A stretch of DNA of 9,560 nt from JBBSIN01 sp038232055 (GCA_038232055.1 JBBSIN010000070.1:1-9560), one strand, 5' to 3'; shown: positions 1 to 5,223, numbered from the stretch's first letter. Notes: a model not told the origin generated them from the sequence alone. Numbers and translations: made by a program.

Positions 1-1
1 G

Positions 2-424
2 CGCGCCGGCTGCCCCGAGGACGGGGCGTCCGGCGGGCCGGGGGGGCGGGCCGTCCCGTCCGACCCCGAGGACGGGTGGCGCTCCTTCGTGCCGGCGGTC
101 CCCGGAGACGTCTACGCGATCCTCGGATACCTCTTCGCCATGCGCCGGCAGGCGGCGATCGACGCCGGCGGGCCGCACCCCAAGGCCCGCTTCTACCGCA
201 ACGCCGACATCGAGTTCTCCTTTGCGCTACGCGAAGCCGGCCTGTCCGCCGGACGGAGCCGACTCGTCGTACCGGCCGGCGAGCTACCCATCAGGCAGGG
301 CCGGCATCGCGGCTACTTCGACTCCGAGCCGGCCTTCCGAGACCGGGAGTCGAGGCGCACCTACGACCGGTTCCTGCAGCGCTTCCGCGGCCGCACCGAG
401 CTGCTGGCGTCGCGGGGGAGGTGA
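2..424 (+). CDS. Family 2 glycosyltransferase, C-terminal part (5' end outside window)
   Basis: This is an open frame from the window edge to TGA at 422-424, giving 140 residues with no start codon in view. The segment GYLFAMRR followed by RNADIEFSFALREAG (about fragment residues 43-50 and 66-80) resembles the region after the acceptor-side acidic motif of GT2 enzymes (compare D-x-D/E-x-x-x-R-x-x-x-G). The HRGYFDSEPAFRDRES...TYDRFLQRFRGR tail is a pattern I associate with actinobacterial GT2 proteins beside this locus. Family members transfer a sugar from a nucleotide sugar in the cytoplasm or at the membrane; the substrate here is unknown. The N-terminal Rossmann-like GT-A domain with its DxD motif lies outside the window. 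The first 30 codons are low-complexity Gly/Pro-rich sequence containing a duplicated PEDG. Family assignment is fairly sure, function is not. Confidence 0.72.
   Translation, partial: RAGCPEDGASGGPGGRAVPSDPEDGWRSFVPAVPGDVYAILGYLFAMRRQAAIDAGGPHPKARFYRNADIEFSFALREAGLSAGRSRLVVPAGELPIRQGRHRGYFDSEPAFRDRESRRTYDRFLQRFRGRTELLASRGR
13..76. repeat. 13-bp direct repeat pair in the glycosyltransferase fragment
   Basis: The 13-mer CCCCGAGGACGGG occurs at 13-25 and again at 64-76. The 51-bp offset keeps the frame, so both copies encode PEDG. The DNA between them is G-rich low-complexity sequence encoding Gly/Pro/Ala. It looks like a small in-frame expansion in a surface loop. Confidence 0.6.
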
Positions 425-431
425 AGCGCTT

Positions 432-1631
432 TTAGGTGGCCTCGCCGAGCAGCTTCCCGAGCCGCGAGACGCCCTCCGTCAGGTCGTCGTCGCTCAGGGC
501 GTAGGACAACCGCAGGTAGCCCGGCGTGCCGAACGCCTCGCCCGGTACGACGGCGACCTCCGCCTCCTCGAGCGCCAGCTCCGCCAGCTCGGCCGACGTC
601 GCCGGCCGCCGGCCGCGAATCTCCCGGCCGAGCAGTTCCTTGACGGACGGATAGCAGTAAAAGGCGCCGAGCGGCTCCGGGCAGGTCACGCCGGGGATTT
701 CCGACAGCATCCGGTGCATGGTCCGTCGGCGGCGGTCGAACGCCGTGCGCATCTCGGTCACCGCCGACAGGTCGCCGCCGACCGCGGCCAGGGCAGCCGC
801 CTGCGAGACGTTGGCGACGTTGGAGCACAGGTGCGACTGCAAGTTGGTGGCGGCGGTCACCGCGTCGGCGGGTCCGATCAGCCAGCCCACCCGCCAGCCG
901 GTCATCGCGTAGGTCTTGGCCACCCCGTTGACGACGAGGCAGCGATCGGCGAGCTCCGGCGCGAGGACCGGCAGCGACGAGGCGACCGCTCCGTCGTACA
1001 CCAGATGTTCATAGATCTCGTCGGTGACCACCCAGATGCCCGTCTCGAGGGCCCACCGAGCGATGTCCGCCGCATGGTCGGGCGGGTAGACGGCGCCGCT
1101 CGGGTTGGCGGGTGAGCAGTACAGGAGCAGCTTCGTCCGGTCCGTGCGCGCGGCCGCCAGCTGGTCGACGCTCGCCAGGTAGCCGGTCGACTCGTCAGTG
1201 GTGACCGGCACTGGTACTCCGCCGGCGAGCCGGATCGCCTCGGGGTACGTCGTCCAGTACGGCGCCGGCAGCAGCACCTCGTCGCCCGGGTCCAGCAGCG
1301 TCGCGAACGCCTCGTACACGGCCTGCTTGCCACCATTGGTGATCAGCACCTGCGACGGCTCCACGTCCAGGCCGGAGTCGCGTCGGGTTTTCGCCGCAAC
1401 GGCAGCCCGCAGGTCCGGGAGGCCGCCCGCCGGACTGTAGCGATGCATCCGCGGGTCCGCGCACGCCGCCTGGGCGGCTGCCACGATGGCGGCCGGGGTC
1501 GGAAAGTCGGGTTGGCCGGCGCCGAAGCCGATGACGTCGTGGCCAGCGGAGGTAAGCGCCTTGGCCTTGGCTTCGACGGCCAGCGTGGCCGACTCGGCGA
1601 TGCCGCCGACCCGCGCGGAGATGCGTCCCAT
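432..1631 (-). CDS. aspC: Aspartate aminotransferase (PLP-dependent class I/II, fold type I)
   Basis: A 399-residue cytosolic enzyme, normal for the family, predicted to interconvert aspartate plus 2-oxoglutarate with oxaloacetate plus glutamate. Visible motifs in order are GFGAGQPDFPTP (35-46), NGGKQAVYEA (99-108), APYWTTYPE (123-131, ring-stacking aromatic), SPANPSG with N176, VTDEIYEHLVYDG with D204 and Y207 contacting PLP, the Schiff-base lysine K239 in AKTYAMTGWRVGW, and R374 in LRLSYALS for the substrate carboxylate. This is the AT-Ib (prokaryotic) pattern. I chose the ATG at 1629-1631 because homologues begin close to RISARVGGIAESATLAV. An in-frame GTG at 1647-1649 is an alternative. 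Reading further upstream would run through the tRNA gene. The gene ends 7 bp from the stop of the convergent glycosyltransferase. An actinobacterial aspC beside secE fits my recollection of Streptomyces. A related aminotransferase specificity cannot be excluded. Confidence 0.9.
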   Translation of the reverse strand: MGRISARVGGIAESATLAVEAKAKALTSAGHDVIGFGAGQPDFPTPAAIVAAAQAACADPRMHRYSPAGGLPDLRAAVAAKTRRDSGLDVEPSQVLITNGGKQAVYEAFATLLDPGDEVLLPAPYWTTYPEAIRLAGGVPVPVTTDESTGYLASVDQLAAARTDRTKLLLYCSPANPSGAVYPPDHAADIARWALETGIWVVTDEIYEHLVYDGAVASSLPVLAPELADRCLVVNGVAKTYAMTGWRVGWLIGPADAVTAATNLQSHLCSNVANVSQAAALAAVGGDLSAVTEMRTAFDRRRRTMHRMLSEIPGVTCPEPLGAFYCYPSVKELLGREIRGRRPATSAELAELALEEAEVAVVPGEAFGTPGYLRLSYALSDDDLTEGVSRLGKLLGEAT

Positions 1632-1681
1632 CCCGCGATGCTGCCCCACCGGGCGGGCAGCGGTCCACCGCCCACGCGGCG

Positions 1682-1687
1682 TACACT
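1682..1687 (+). promoter_or_regulatory. Candidate -10 element of the tRNA-Trp (and secE-nusG) transcript
   Basis: TACACT fits the TAnnnT actinobacterial -10 consensus and lies 10 bp before the mature tRNA 5' end. This predicts a start only about 4 nt upstream of the tRNA. No convincing TTGACA-like -35 is seen at 16-18 bp spacing (the 17-bp position reads AGCGGT). The same hexamer is used in the better rpoB promoter. Confidence 0.45.
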
Positions 1688-1697
1688 TTCCCGGCAT

Positions 1698-1774
1698 AGG
1701 GCAGTAGCTCAATTGGTCAGAGTCCCGGTCTCCAAAACCGGTGGTTGGGGGTTCGAGTCCCTCCTGCCCTGCCA
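1698..1774 (+). tRNA. trpT: tRNA-Trp (anticodon CCA), 3' CCA encoded
   Basis: A full cloverleaf can be folded by eye. The acceptor stem is 1698-1704 with 1764-1770 (7 perfect pairs). The D stem is 1707-1710 with 1720-1723, the outer pair being a G-T wobble, with loop AATTGGTCA. The anticodon stem is 1725-1729 with 1737-1741 around loop CTCCAAA, so the anticodon is CCA at 1732-1734. The variable loop is 1742-1746. The T stem is 1747-1751 with 1759-1763 around TTCGAGT and has one G-T pair. The discriminator is G1771, and CCA at 1772-1774 is encoded. tRNA-Trp directly upstream of secE is the usual actinobacterial arrangement. No terminator is visible in the 69-nt gap before secE, so co-transcription is likely. 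Confidence 0.96.
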
Positions 1775-1843
1775 GCGCAGCTCCCCCATCGCACAGCTCA
1801 TCGCCCAGCCGCCAGCCCTTCGCAGGATTCGGATCGAGGACCA

Positions 1844-2119
1844 GTGACCGAGACGCGTGGCAGCATCGCCACGACCGAGCGAGAGCTGCAGCCGGCTCCG
1901 GCAACCGGCGGGCGTGGCAGTAAGGGCCGCGGCCCGATCAGTCGCACTGGCCTCTACTACCGCCAGGTGGTCGCCGAGCTGCGCAAGGTCATCTGGCCCA
2001 CCCGCAGCGAGCTGATCATCTATACGATCGTCGCGCTCGTGTTCGTGTCAGCGATGGTCGCGATCATCGCCGTGATGGACATCGCGTTCGCCAGGGCCGT
2101 CCTCGACGTCTTCGGATAG
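1844..2119 (+). CDS. secE: Preprotein translocase subunit SecE
   Basis: A 91-residue SecE of the short, single-membrane-segment type. With SecY and SecG it forms the inner-membrane protein-conducting channel, where SecE clamps SecY. Residues 1-32 are a hydrophilic, variable N-terminus. The family signature VVAELRKVIWPTRSEL (42-57) is the amphipathic helix plus hinge, followed by one hydrophobic span at about 57-80 and a short tail ending DVFG. I chose the GTG at 1844 because GAGGA (1836-1840) precedes it, the N-terminus then reads TETRGS, and longer starts would overlap tRNA-Trp. The spacing from GAGGA is short (3 nt). The TAG stop lies inside the first copy of a 16-bp tandem repeat. nusG follows after 94 bp. 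Confidence 0.93.
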   Translation: MTETRGSIATTERELQPAPATGGRGSKGRGPISRTGLYYRQVVAELRKVIWPTRSELIIYTIVALVFVSAMVAIIAVMDIAFARAVLDVFG

Positions 2120-2168
2120 GGACGTCTTCGGATAGGGACGGCTCCGGATAGGACCGTCTTCGGCTAGG
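2105..2168 (+). repeat. Four-copy 16-bp tandem repeat spanning the secE stop codon
   Basis: Copies 2105-2120 and 2121-2136 are identical (GACGTCTTCGGATAGG). Copy 2137-2152 has two changes. Copy 2153-2168 is more diverged but keeps CGTCTTCGG and TAGG. Every copy has TAG at the same place, and because 16 is not a multiple of 3 the four TAGs (2117, 2133, 2149, 2165) fall in all three frames. The first one is the secE stop. Each unit can form a weak 3-bp UUCG-loop hairpin in RNA. A function is not established. Confidence 0.85.
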
Positions 2169-2179
2169 CTGGCCAGCCG
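2161..2179 (+). other. Inverted repeat in the nusG leader
   Basis: A perfect 12-bp palindrome, GGCTGGCCAGCC, lies at 2167-2178. CGGCT (2161-2165) can alternatively pair with AGCCG (2175-2179). It sits between the tandem repeats and the nusG ribosome-binding site, with no T-run after it, so it does not look like an intrinsic terminator. It could be an operator or a weak leader hairpin. Confidence 0.35.
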
Positions 2180-2213
2180 ACCCCATCCGTTCGTCCCGAG
2201 GAAACCTGTCGTC

Positions 2214-3104
2214 GTGTCCCAGTCGCCCCATCCCGACCTGCCCGTCGACCGCCCCGAGACCGACGGCGACTCCGGCGACTCGGCGAACGAGCCGCTCTCG
2301 GAGCAGGAGGAGGCCATCGAAGTGGCCAACGGCGGACCGGCCCCTTCGACCGCAGCCGGAGCGGCGGCCTCCGGCCCCGATGAGATGGGCCTCGGCACGA
2401 CCGACGACGACTCGCCCGGTTACCTGGAGCCCAGCTCCGACGACGACGGCATGCCGGAATCGGCGACTGAGCCGATCGGGGCGGTCAACGATGGCCAAGT
2501 CGCAGCACAGGCCGAGGAAGAGGACGCGAACCCGGCCGAGACGTTGCGGCGCGACCTGGTCACCAGACCCGGCGATTGGTACGTCGTGCACTCTTACGCC
2601 GGCTATGAGAACAAGGTGAAGACCAACCTCGAAAGCCGCGTCACCTCCTTGAACATGGAGGACTTCATCTTCCAGATCGAGGTCCCGACGCGCCCCGAGG
2701 CTCAGATCAAGAACGGCAAGCGGCAGGTCGTGCAGCAGAAGGTGTTCCCGGGCTACCTCCTCGTGCGGATGGACCTCAGCGACGAGTCCTGGTCGGCGGT
2801 ACGCAACACTCCCGGCGTCACGGGCTTCGTCGGGGCGACCAACCGGCCATCGCCGCTTTCGGTGGACGAGGTGGCCAAGATCCTCGCCGACGAGGCCCCC
2901 GCGGAGCGCAAGGCCAAGGAGGCACCGAAGGTTCTCGACTTCTCGGTCGGCGAGTCTGTCACGGTCATGGACGGCCCCTTCGCCACCCTCCCCGCGACGA
3001 TCAACGAGATCAACGCCGATGCGCAGAAGCTCAAGGTGCTCGTCACGATCTTCGGCCGCGAGACGCCGGTCGAGCTCGCCTTCACCCAAGTCAGCAAGCT
3101 CTAG
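2214..3104 (+). CDS. nusG: Transcription termination/antitermination factor NusG
   Basis: A 296-residue NusG. It binds elongating RNA polymerase through its NGN domain and links it to Rho or the ribosome (S10) through the KOW domain. The NGN domain starts at GDWYVVHSYAGYENKV (120-135) and includes KVFPGYLLVRM (176-186). The C-terminal KOW domain covers about 243-296 (VGESVTVMDGPFATLPATINEI onward). Residues 1-110 are an acidic, low-complexity extension with 28 Asp/Glu and a single Arg. Long acidic N-termini are usual in actinobacterial NusG; E. coli NusG lacks one. The start is GTG at 2214, with GAGGAAA (2198-2204) 9 nt upstream. The TAG stop overlaps the rplK ribosome-binding site (AGGAAA from 3103), and rplK begins 12 nt later, so the two are tightly coupled. 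Confidence 0.96.
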   Translation: MSQSPHPDLPVDRPETDGDSGDSANEPLSEQEEAIEVANGGPAPSTAAGAAASGPDEMGLGTTDDDSPGYLEPSSDDDGMPESATEPIGAVNDGQVAAQAEEEDANPAETLRRDLVTRPGDWYVVHSYAGYENKVKTNLESRVTSLNMEDFIFQIEVPTRPEAQIKNGKRQVVQQKVFPGYLLVRMDLSDESWSAVRNTPGVTGFVGATNRPSPLSVDEVAKILADEAPAERKAKEAPKVLDFSVGESVTVMDGPFATLPATINEINADAQKLKVLVTIFGRETPVELAFTQVSKL

Positions 3105-3116
3105 GAAAGATTTCAG

Positions 3117-3548
3117 ATGCCTCCCAAGAAGAGACTCGCCGCCGTCGTCAAGCTGCAGATCAACGCGGGCGCGGCTACTCCCGCGCCGCCGGTCGGCCCG
3201 GCGCTCGGCCAGCACGGCGTGAACATCATGGAGTTCTGCAAGCAGTACAACGCAGCGACCGAGGCCCAGCGGGGCAACGTGATTCCGGTCGAGATCTCGG
3301 TCTACGAGGACCGCTCGTTCACCTTCGTCACGAAGACCCCGCCGGCCGCCCGACTCATCCTCAAGGCCGCCGGCGTCGATAAGGGGAGCGGGGAGCCGCA
3401 CAAGACCAAGGTGGCCTCGCTCACCCGCGACCAGGTCCGGGAGATCGCGCAGAGCAAGATGCCCGACCTCAACGCCAACGACATCGACGCCGCCGAACAG
3501 ATCATCGCCGGAACCGCCCGCTCGATGGGCATCACCGTCAAGGACTGA
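3117..3548 (+). CDS. rplK: 50S ribosomal protein L11
   Basis: A 143-residue L11, full length. It binds the GTPase-associated region of 23S rRNA and forms the base of the L7/L12 stalk; it also contributes to the thiostrepton site and to stringent-response sensing by RelA. The N-terminal domain has KLQINAGAATPAPPVGPALGQ (12-32, proline-rich, drug-site side). The C-terminal rRNA-binding domain runs from about residue 72 and ends with the signature MPDLNANDIDAAEQIIAG (115-132). The ATG at 3117 follows AGGAAA (3103-3108), which overlaps the nusG stop. A 73-nt spacer containing an L1-type hairpin separates it from rplA. Confidence 0.98.
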   Translation: MPPKKRLAAVVKLQINAGAATPAPPVGPALGQHGVNIMEFCKQYNAATEAQRGNVIPVEISVYEDRSFTFVTKTPPAARLILKAAGVDKGSGEPHKTKVASLTRDQVREIAQSKMPDLNANDIDAAEQIIAGTARSMGITVKD

Positions 3549-3569
3549 CCCGGCACCACCTGCTTGTTA

Positions 3570-3600
3570 CGTGGGAGGGCCGCCCGGCCCGCCGACCACG
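3570..3600 (+). promoter_or_regulatory. Candidate L1-binding translational operator in the rplK-rplA spacer
   Basis: CGTGG (3570-3574) pairs with CCACG (3596-3600), and GGGCC (3577-3581) pairs with GGCCC (3586-3590) around a GCCC loop. An asymmetric internal loop (GA opposite GCCGA) separates the stems. The strands GTGGGAGG and GCCGACC match, from memory, the two sides of the L1-binding helices 76-77 of E. coli 23S rRNA (GGUGGGAGGCU and AGCCGACC). Feedback repression by L1 through rRNA mimicry is established for other bacteria. The hairpin ends 10 nt before the rplA SD (AGGAG, 3611-3615), well placed to block initiation. Confidence 0.6.
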
Positions 3601-3621
3601 ACCTGTCGCGAGGAGACAGAG

Positions 3622-4350
3622 ATGCCCAACGGCAAGAAGTACCGCAACGCGGCGGCCGTCATCGACCGCGACCGCCTGCACACGCCCCTCGAGGCGGTCC
3701 GCCTCGCCAAGGACACGTCGACGACCGCGTTCGACTCGACGGTCGAGGTCGCGATGCGGCTGGGCGTCGATCCGCGTAAGGCCGACCAGATGGTCCGTGG
3801 CACTGTCAACCTGCCGCACGGCACCGGCAAGACCGCACGGGTTGCGGTGTTCGCCACCGGCGACAAGGCGGAGGAGGCTCGAGCGGCCGGAGCCGACGTC
3901 GTGGGGGCCGACGACCTGGTCCAGCGGGTGTCCGACGGGTTCCTCGACTTCGACGCCGCGGTCGCGACGCCGGACATGATGGGCAAGGTCGGTCGGCTGG
4001 GCCGGGTGCTCGGGCCGCGTGGGCTGATGCCCAACCCGAAGACCGGCACGGTGACCACCGACGTCGGTAGGGCCGTCAGCGACATCAAGGGTGGCAAGAT
4101 CGAGTACCGGGTCGACCGGCAGGGCAACCTGCACGTGATCATCGGCAAGTCGTCCTTCTCCGAGCAGCAGCTCGTCGAGAACTACGCCAGCGCGCTCGAC
4201 GAGATCATCCGGGCGAAGCCGTCGGCGGCCAAGGGCAAGTACCTGCGGAAGGTCACATTCGCCACCACGATGGGCCCCGGCATACCGGTCGATCCCAACC
4301 GCACCCGCAACCTGCTCGAAGACCCCAACCAGCCGGCGGCGGCCGGTTGA
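3622..4350 (+). CDS. rplA: 50S ribosomal protein L1
   Basis: A 242-residue L1, close to the usual length. It binds 23S helices 76-78 to form the L1 stalk, which moves deacylated tRNA out of the E site, and in many bacteria it represses its own operon. Visible features are VRGTVNLPHGTGK (58-70), the central domain at about 68-158, and the family signature GKVGRLGRVLGPRGLMPNPK (121-140). The ATG at 3622 is chosen over the in-frame upstream ATG at 3571 because AGGAG (3611-3615) lies 6 nt before it and MPNGKKYRNA is a typical L1 start. The 3571 start would read through the L1 operator hairpin. After the TGA there is a 216-bp regulatory gap before rplJ. Confidence 0.97.
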   Translation: MPNGKKYRNAAAVIDRDRLHTPLEAVRLAKDTSTTAFDSTVEVAMRLGVDPRKADQMVRGTVNLPHGTGKTARVAVFATGDKAEEARAAGADVVGADDLVQRVSDGFLDFDAAVATPDMMGKVGRLGRVLGPRGLMPNPKTGTVTTDVGRAVSDIKGGKIEYRVDRQGNLHVIIGKSSFSEQQLVENYASALDEIIRAKPSAAKGKYLRKVTFATTMGPGIPVDPNRTRNLLEDPNQPAAAG

Positions 4351-4364
4351 CCGATCGCTCCGCT

Positions 4365-4394
4365 TTGACCGCGTTACGGCGTACGCCGTAGCCT
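4365..4394 (+). promoter_or_regulatory. Promoter of the rplJ-rplL unit
   Basis: TTGACC (4365-4370) and TAGCCT (4389-4394) are separated by 18 bp, a good housekeeping-sigma promoter. The expected start, near 4401, coincides with the first bases of the L10 leader RNA, which supports the assignment. A second TTGACC at 4347-4352 overlaps the rplA stop but lacks a matching -10. Confidence 0.65.
4375..4390. repeat. Perfect 16-bp palindrome inside the rplJ promoter spacer
   Basis: TACGGCGTACGCCGTA reads the same on both strands. It occupies most of the spacer and the first two bases of the -10 hexamer. That is where a dimeric repressor or a spacer-twisting activator would bind. Transcribed by read-through from rplA, it could also form a 6-bp hairpin, but no T-run follows. 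The ligand is unknown. Confidence 0.55.
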
Positions 4395-4400
4395 GACCAC

Positions 4401-4475
4401 TGCTGAAGACCGCCGGTCGTCGCCCGGAAGGGCGACCGAAGGTCCCGCGCAAGCGGGCGACCTGCGCAGGCGAGG
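4401..4475 (+). ncRNA. Ribosomal protein L10 leader (autoregulatory 5' UTR element)
   Basis: The sequence and fold match the L10-leader family as I know it. It begins CTGAAGACCGCCGG. The first hairpin is GTCGCCC (4419-4425) with GGGCGAC (4430-4436) closed by a GGAA tetraloop. The second is CCCGC (4444-4448) with GCGGG (4453-4457) around GCAA, extended by GGT/ACC. The conserved 3' strand is CCTGCGCAGGCGAGG (4461-4475). The L10(L12)4 complex binds this element and represses rplJL in other bacteria. Exact ends are approximate. Confidence 0.82.
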
Positions 4476-4503
4476 ATCGTAAGCGCGCGTTCGCGTGCTC
4501 TCG

Positions 4504-4535
4504 ACGCCCCGGCCTGCGCCGGGGCGTTCCGCTTT
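4504..4535 (+). terminator. Attenuator terminator hairpin between the L10 leader and rplJ
   Basis: A perfect 10-bp, nearly all-GC stem (4504-4513 with 4518-4527) with a CTGC loop is followed by TTCCGCTTT. The T-tract is poor, as is common in high-GC actinobacteria. It lies after the L10 leader and 39 bp before the rplJ start. An upstream hairpin (4482-4488 with 4493-4499, 7 bp, loop GTTC) precedes it. Bases 4512-4519 are complementary to leader bases 4464-4471, which would form a competing antiterminator. Confidence 0.7.
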
Positions 4536-4537
4536 CC

Positions 4538-4566
4538 GGGCCGCCGGCTATAGCCGAAGGAGGCCC
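4538..4566 (+). promoter_or_regulatory. Hairpin covering the rplJ ribosome-binding site
   Basis: GGGCC (4538-4542) can pair with GGCCC (4562-4566), which includes the last two bases of the SD (AAGGAGG, 4557-4563) and touches the ATG. Inside it, CGGC-TATA-GCCG (4545-4556) is a perfect 12-bp palindrome. The nested structure could limit rplJ initiation. The SD itself is strong but only 3 nt from the start codon. Confidence 0.4.
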
Positions 4567-5223
4567 ATGGCGAACGCCGAGAAGACCGCCGCCGTGACGG
4601 AGATCACCGAGTCGTTCCGCGACTCATCGGCAGCCGTCCTCACCGAGTACCGCGGGCTGACCGTCGCCCAGCTCAAGGAGCTGCGCCGCTCGCTGTCGGG
4701 CAGCGCGACGTACGCCGTAGTGAAGAACACCCTCACCAAGATCGCCATGCGCGACGCCGGAATGCCGGACATCTCGGACCGGCTCTCCGGGCCTACCGCG
4801 ATCGCGTTCGTGACGGGCGATCCGGTCGTCGTCGCGAAGGCCATTCGCGACTTTTCTCGGAGCAACCCGCTGCTCGTGGTCAAGGGTGGCGTGCTGGAGG
4901 GGAAGGCGCTCTCCACGGACGAAATCCGCCGCCTTGCCGATCTGGAGTCGCGGGAGGTGCTGCTCGCCAGGCTGGCCGGCGCCATGACCGCCTCGCTGTC
5001 ACAGGCAGTGAGCCTGTTCTCCGCGCCACTTTCGCAGGTGGCCCGACTGGCCGCGGCGCTTCAGCACAAGGTCGAGGCATCAGCACCGGAGGAAGCACCA
5101 GCACCGGAGGAAGCACCACCACCGGACGAGGCGCCGACGACCACGGATGGTGAGGACGCCGCCGAAGCGGGTCAGGAGCAAGCGGAGAGCGAGTCACAGG
5201 AGGCGACCGATCCGCAAGGCTGA
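4567..5223 (+). CDS. rplJ: 50S ribosomal protein L10
   Basis: A 218-residue L10, longer than the roughly 165-180 residues usual in the family. It anchors L7/L12 dimers to the ribosome beside L11, and its complex with L12 represses its own mRNA. The N-terminal rRNA-binding domain shows YRGLTVAQLKELR (28-40) and YAVVKNTLTKIA (49-60). The helical L12-binding region is about 133-170. Residues 171-218 form an acidic tail with 15 Asp/Glu and no Lys/Arg, starting with three six-residue repeats (APEEAP, APEEAP, PPDEAP, 173-190). The ATG at 4567 gives the normal MANAEK start. The in-frame upstream ATG at 4495 would lie within the leader hairpins. Confidence 0.97.
   Translation: MANAEKTAAVTEITESFRDSSAAVLTEYRGLTVAQLKELRRSLSGSATYAVVKNTLTKIAMRDAGMPDISDRLSGPTAIAFVTGDPVVVAKAIRDFSRSNPLLVVKGGVLEGKALSTDEIRRLADLESREVLLARLAGAMTASLSQAVSLFSAPLSQVARLAAALQHKVEASAPEEAPAPEEAPPPDEAPTTTDGEDAAEAGQEQAESESQEATDPQG
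5083..5136 (+). repeat. Three-copy 18-bp tandem repeat in the L10 tail
   Basis: Copies 5083-5100 and 5101-5118 are identical (GCACCGGAGGAAGCACCA), and 5119-5136 is diverged. They are in frame and encode APEEAP, APEEAP and PPDEAP. The identity of two copies at the DNA level points to recent slippage rather than selection on the peptide alone. Confidence 0.85.

Noticed and set aside
1745..1843. Upstream ATG start for secE at 1745
   Set aside because: It begins inside the tRNA-Trp T arm and has no ribosome-binding site; the GTG at 1844 gives a normal SecE length.
1632..1904. N-terminal extension of the aspartate aminotransferase by 91 residues to an ATG at 1904 on the minus strand
   Set aside because: It would read antisense through the whole tRNA-Trp and into the secE start. 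The added residues look like no transaminase, and homology begins near the ATG at 1629-1631.
2105..2168. CRISPR-like array at the secE end
   Set aside because: The 16-bp units are directly adjacent with no spacers, so this is a simple tandem repeat.
2141..2170. Promoter for nusG using TAGGCT (2165-2170) in the repeat array as -10
   Set aside because: No TTGACA-like hexamer lies 16-18 bp upstream; TAGG recurs only because of the tandem repeat.
2064..4452. Minus-strand open frames at 2064-3401 and 3538-4452
   Set aside because: They are antisense shadows of nusG, rplK and rplA; each crosses gene boundaries and regulatory hairpins and shows no family motif.
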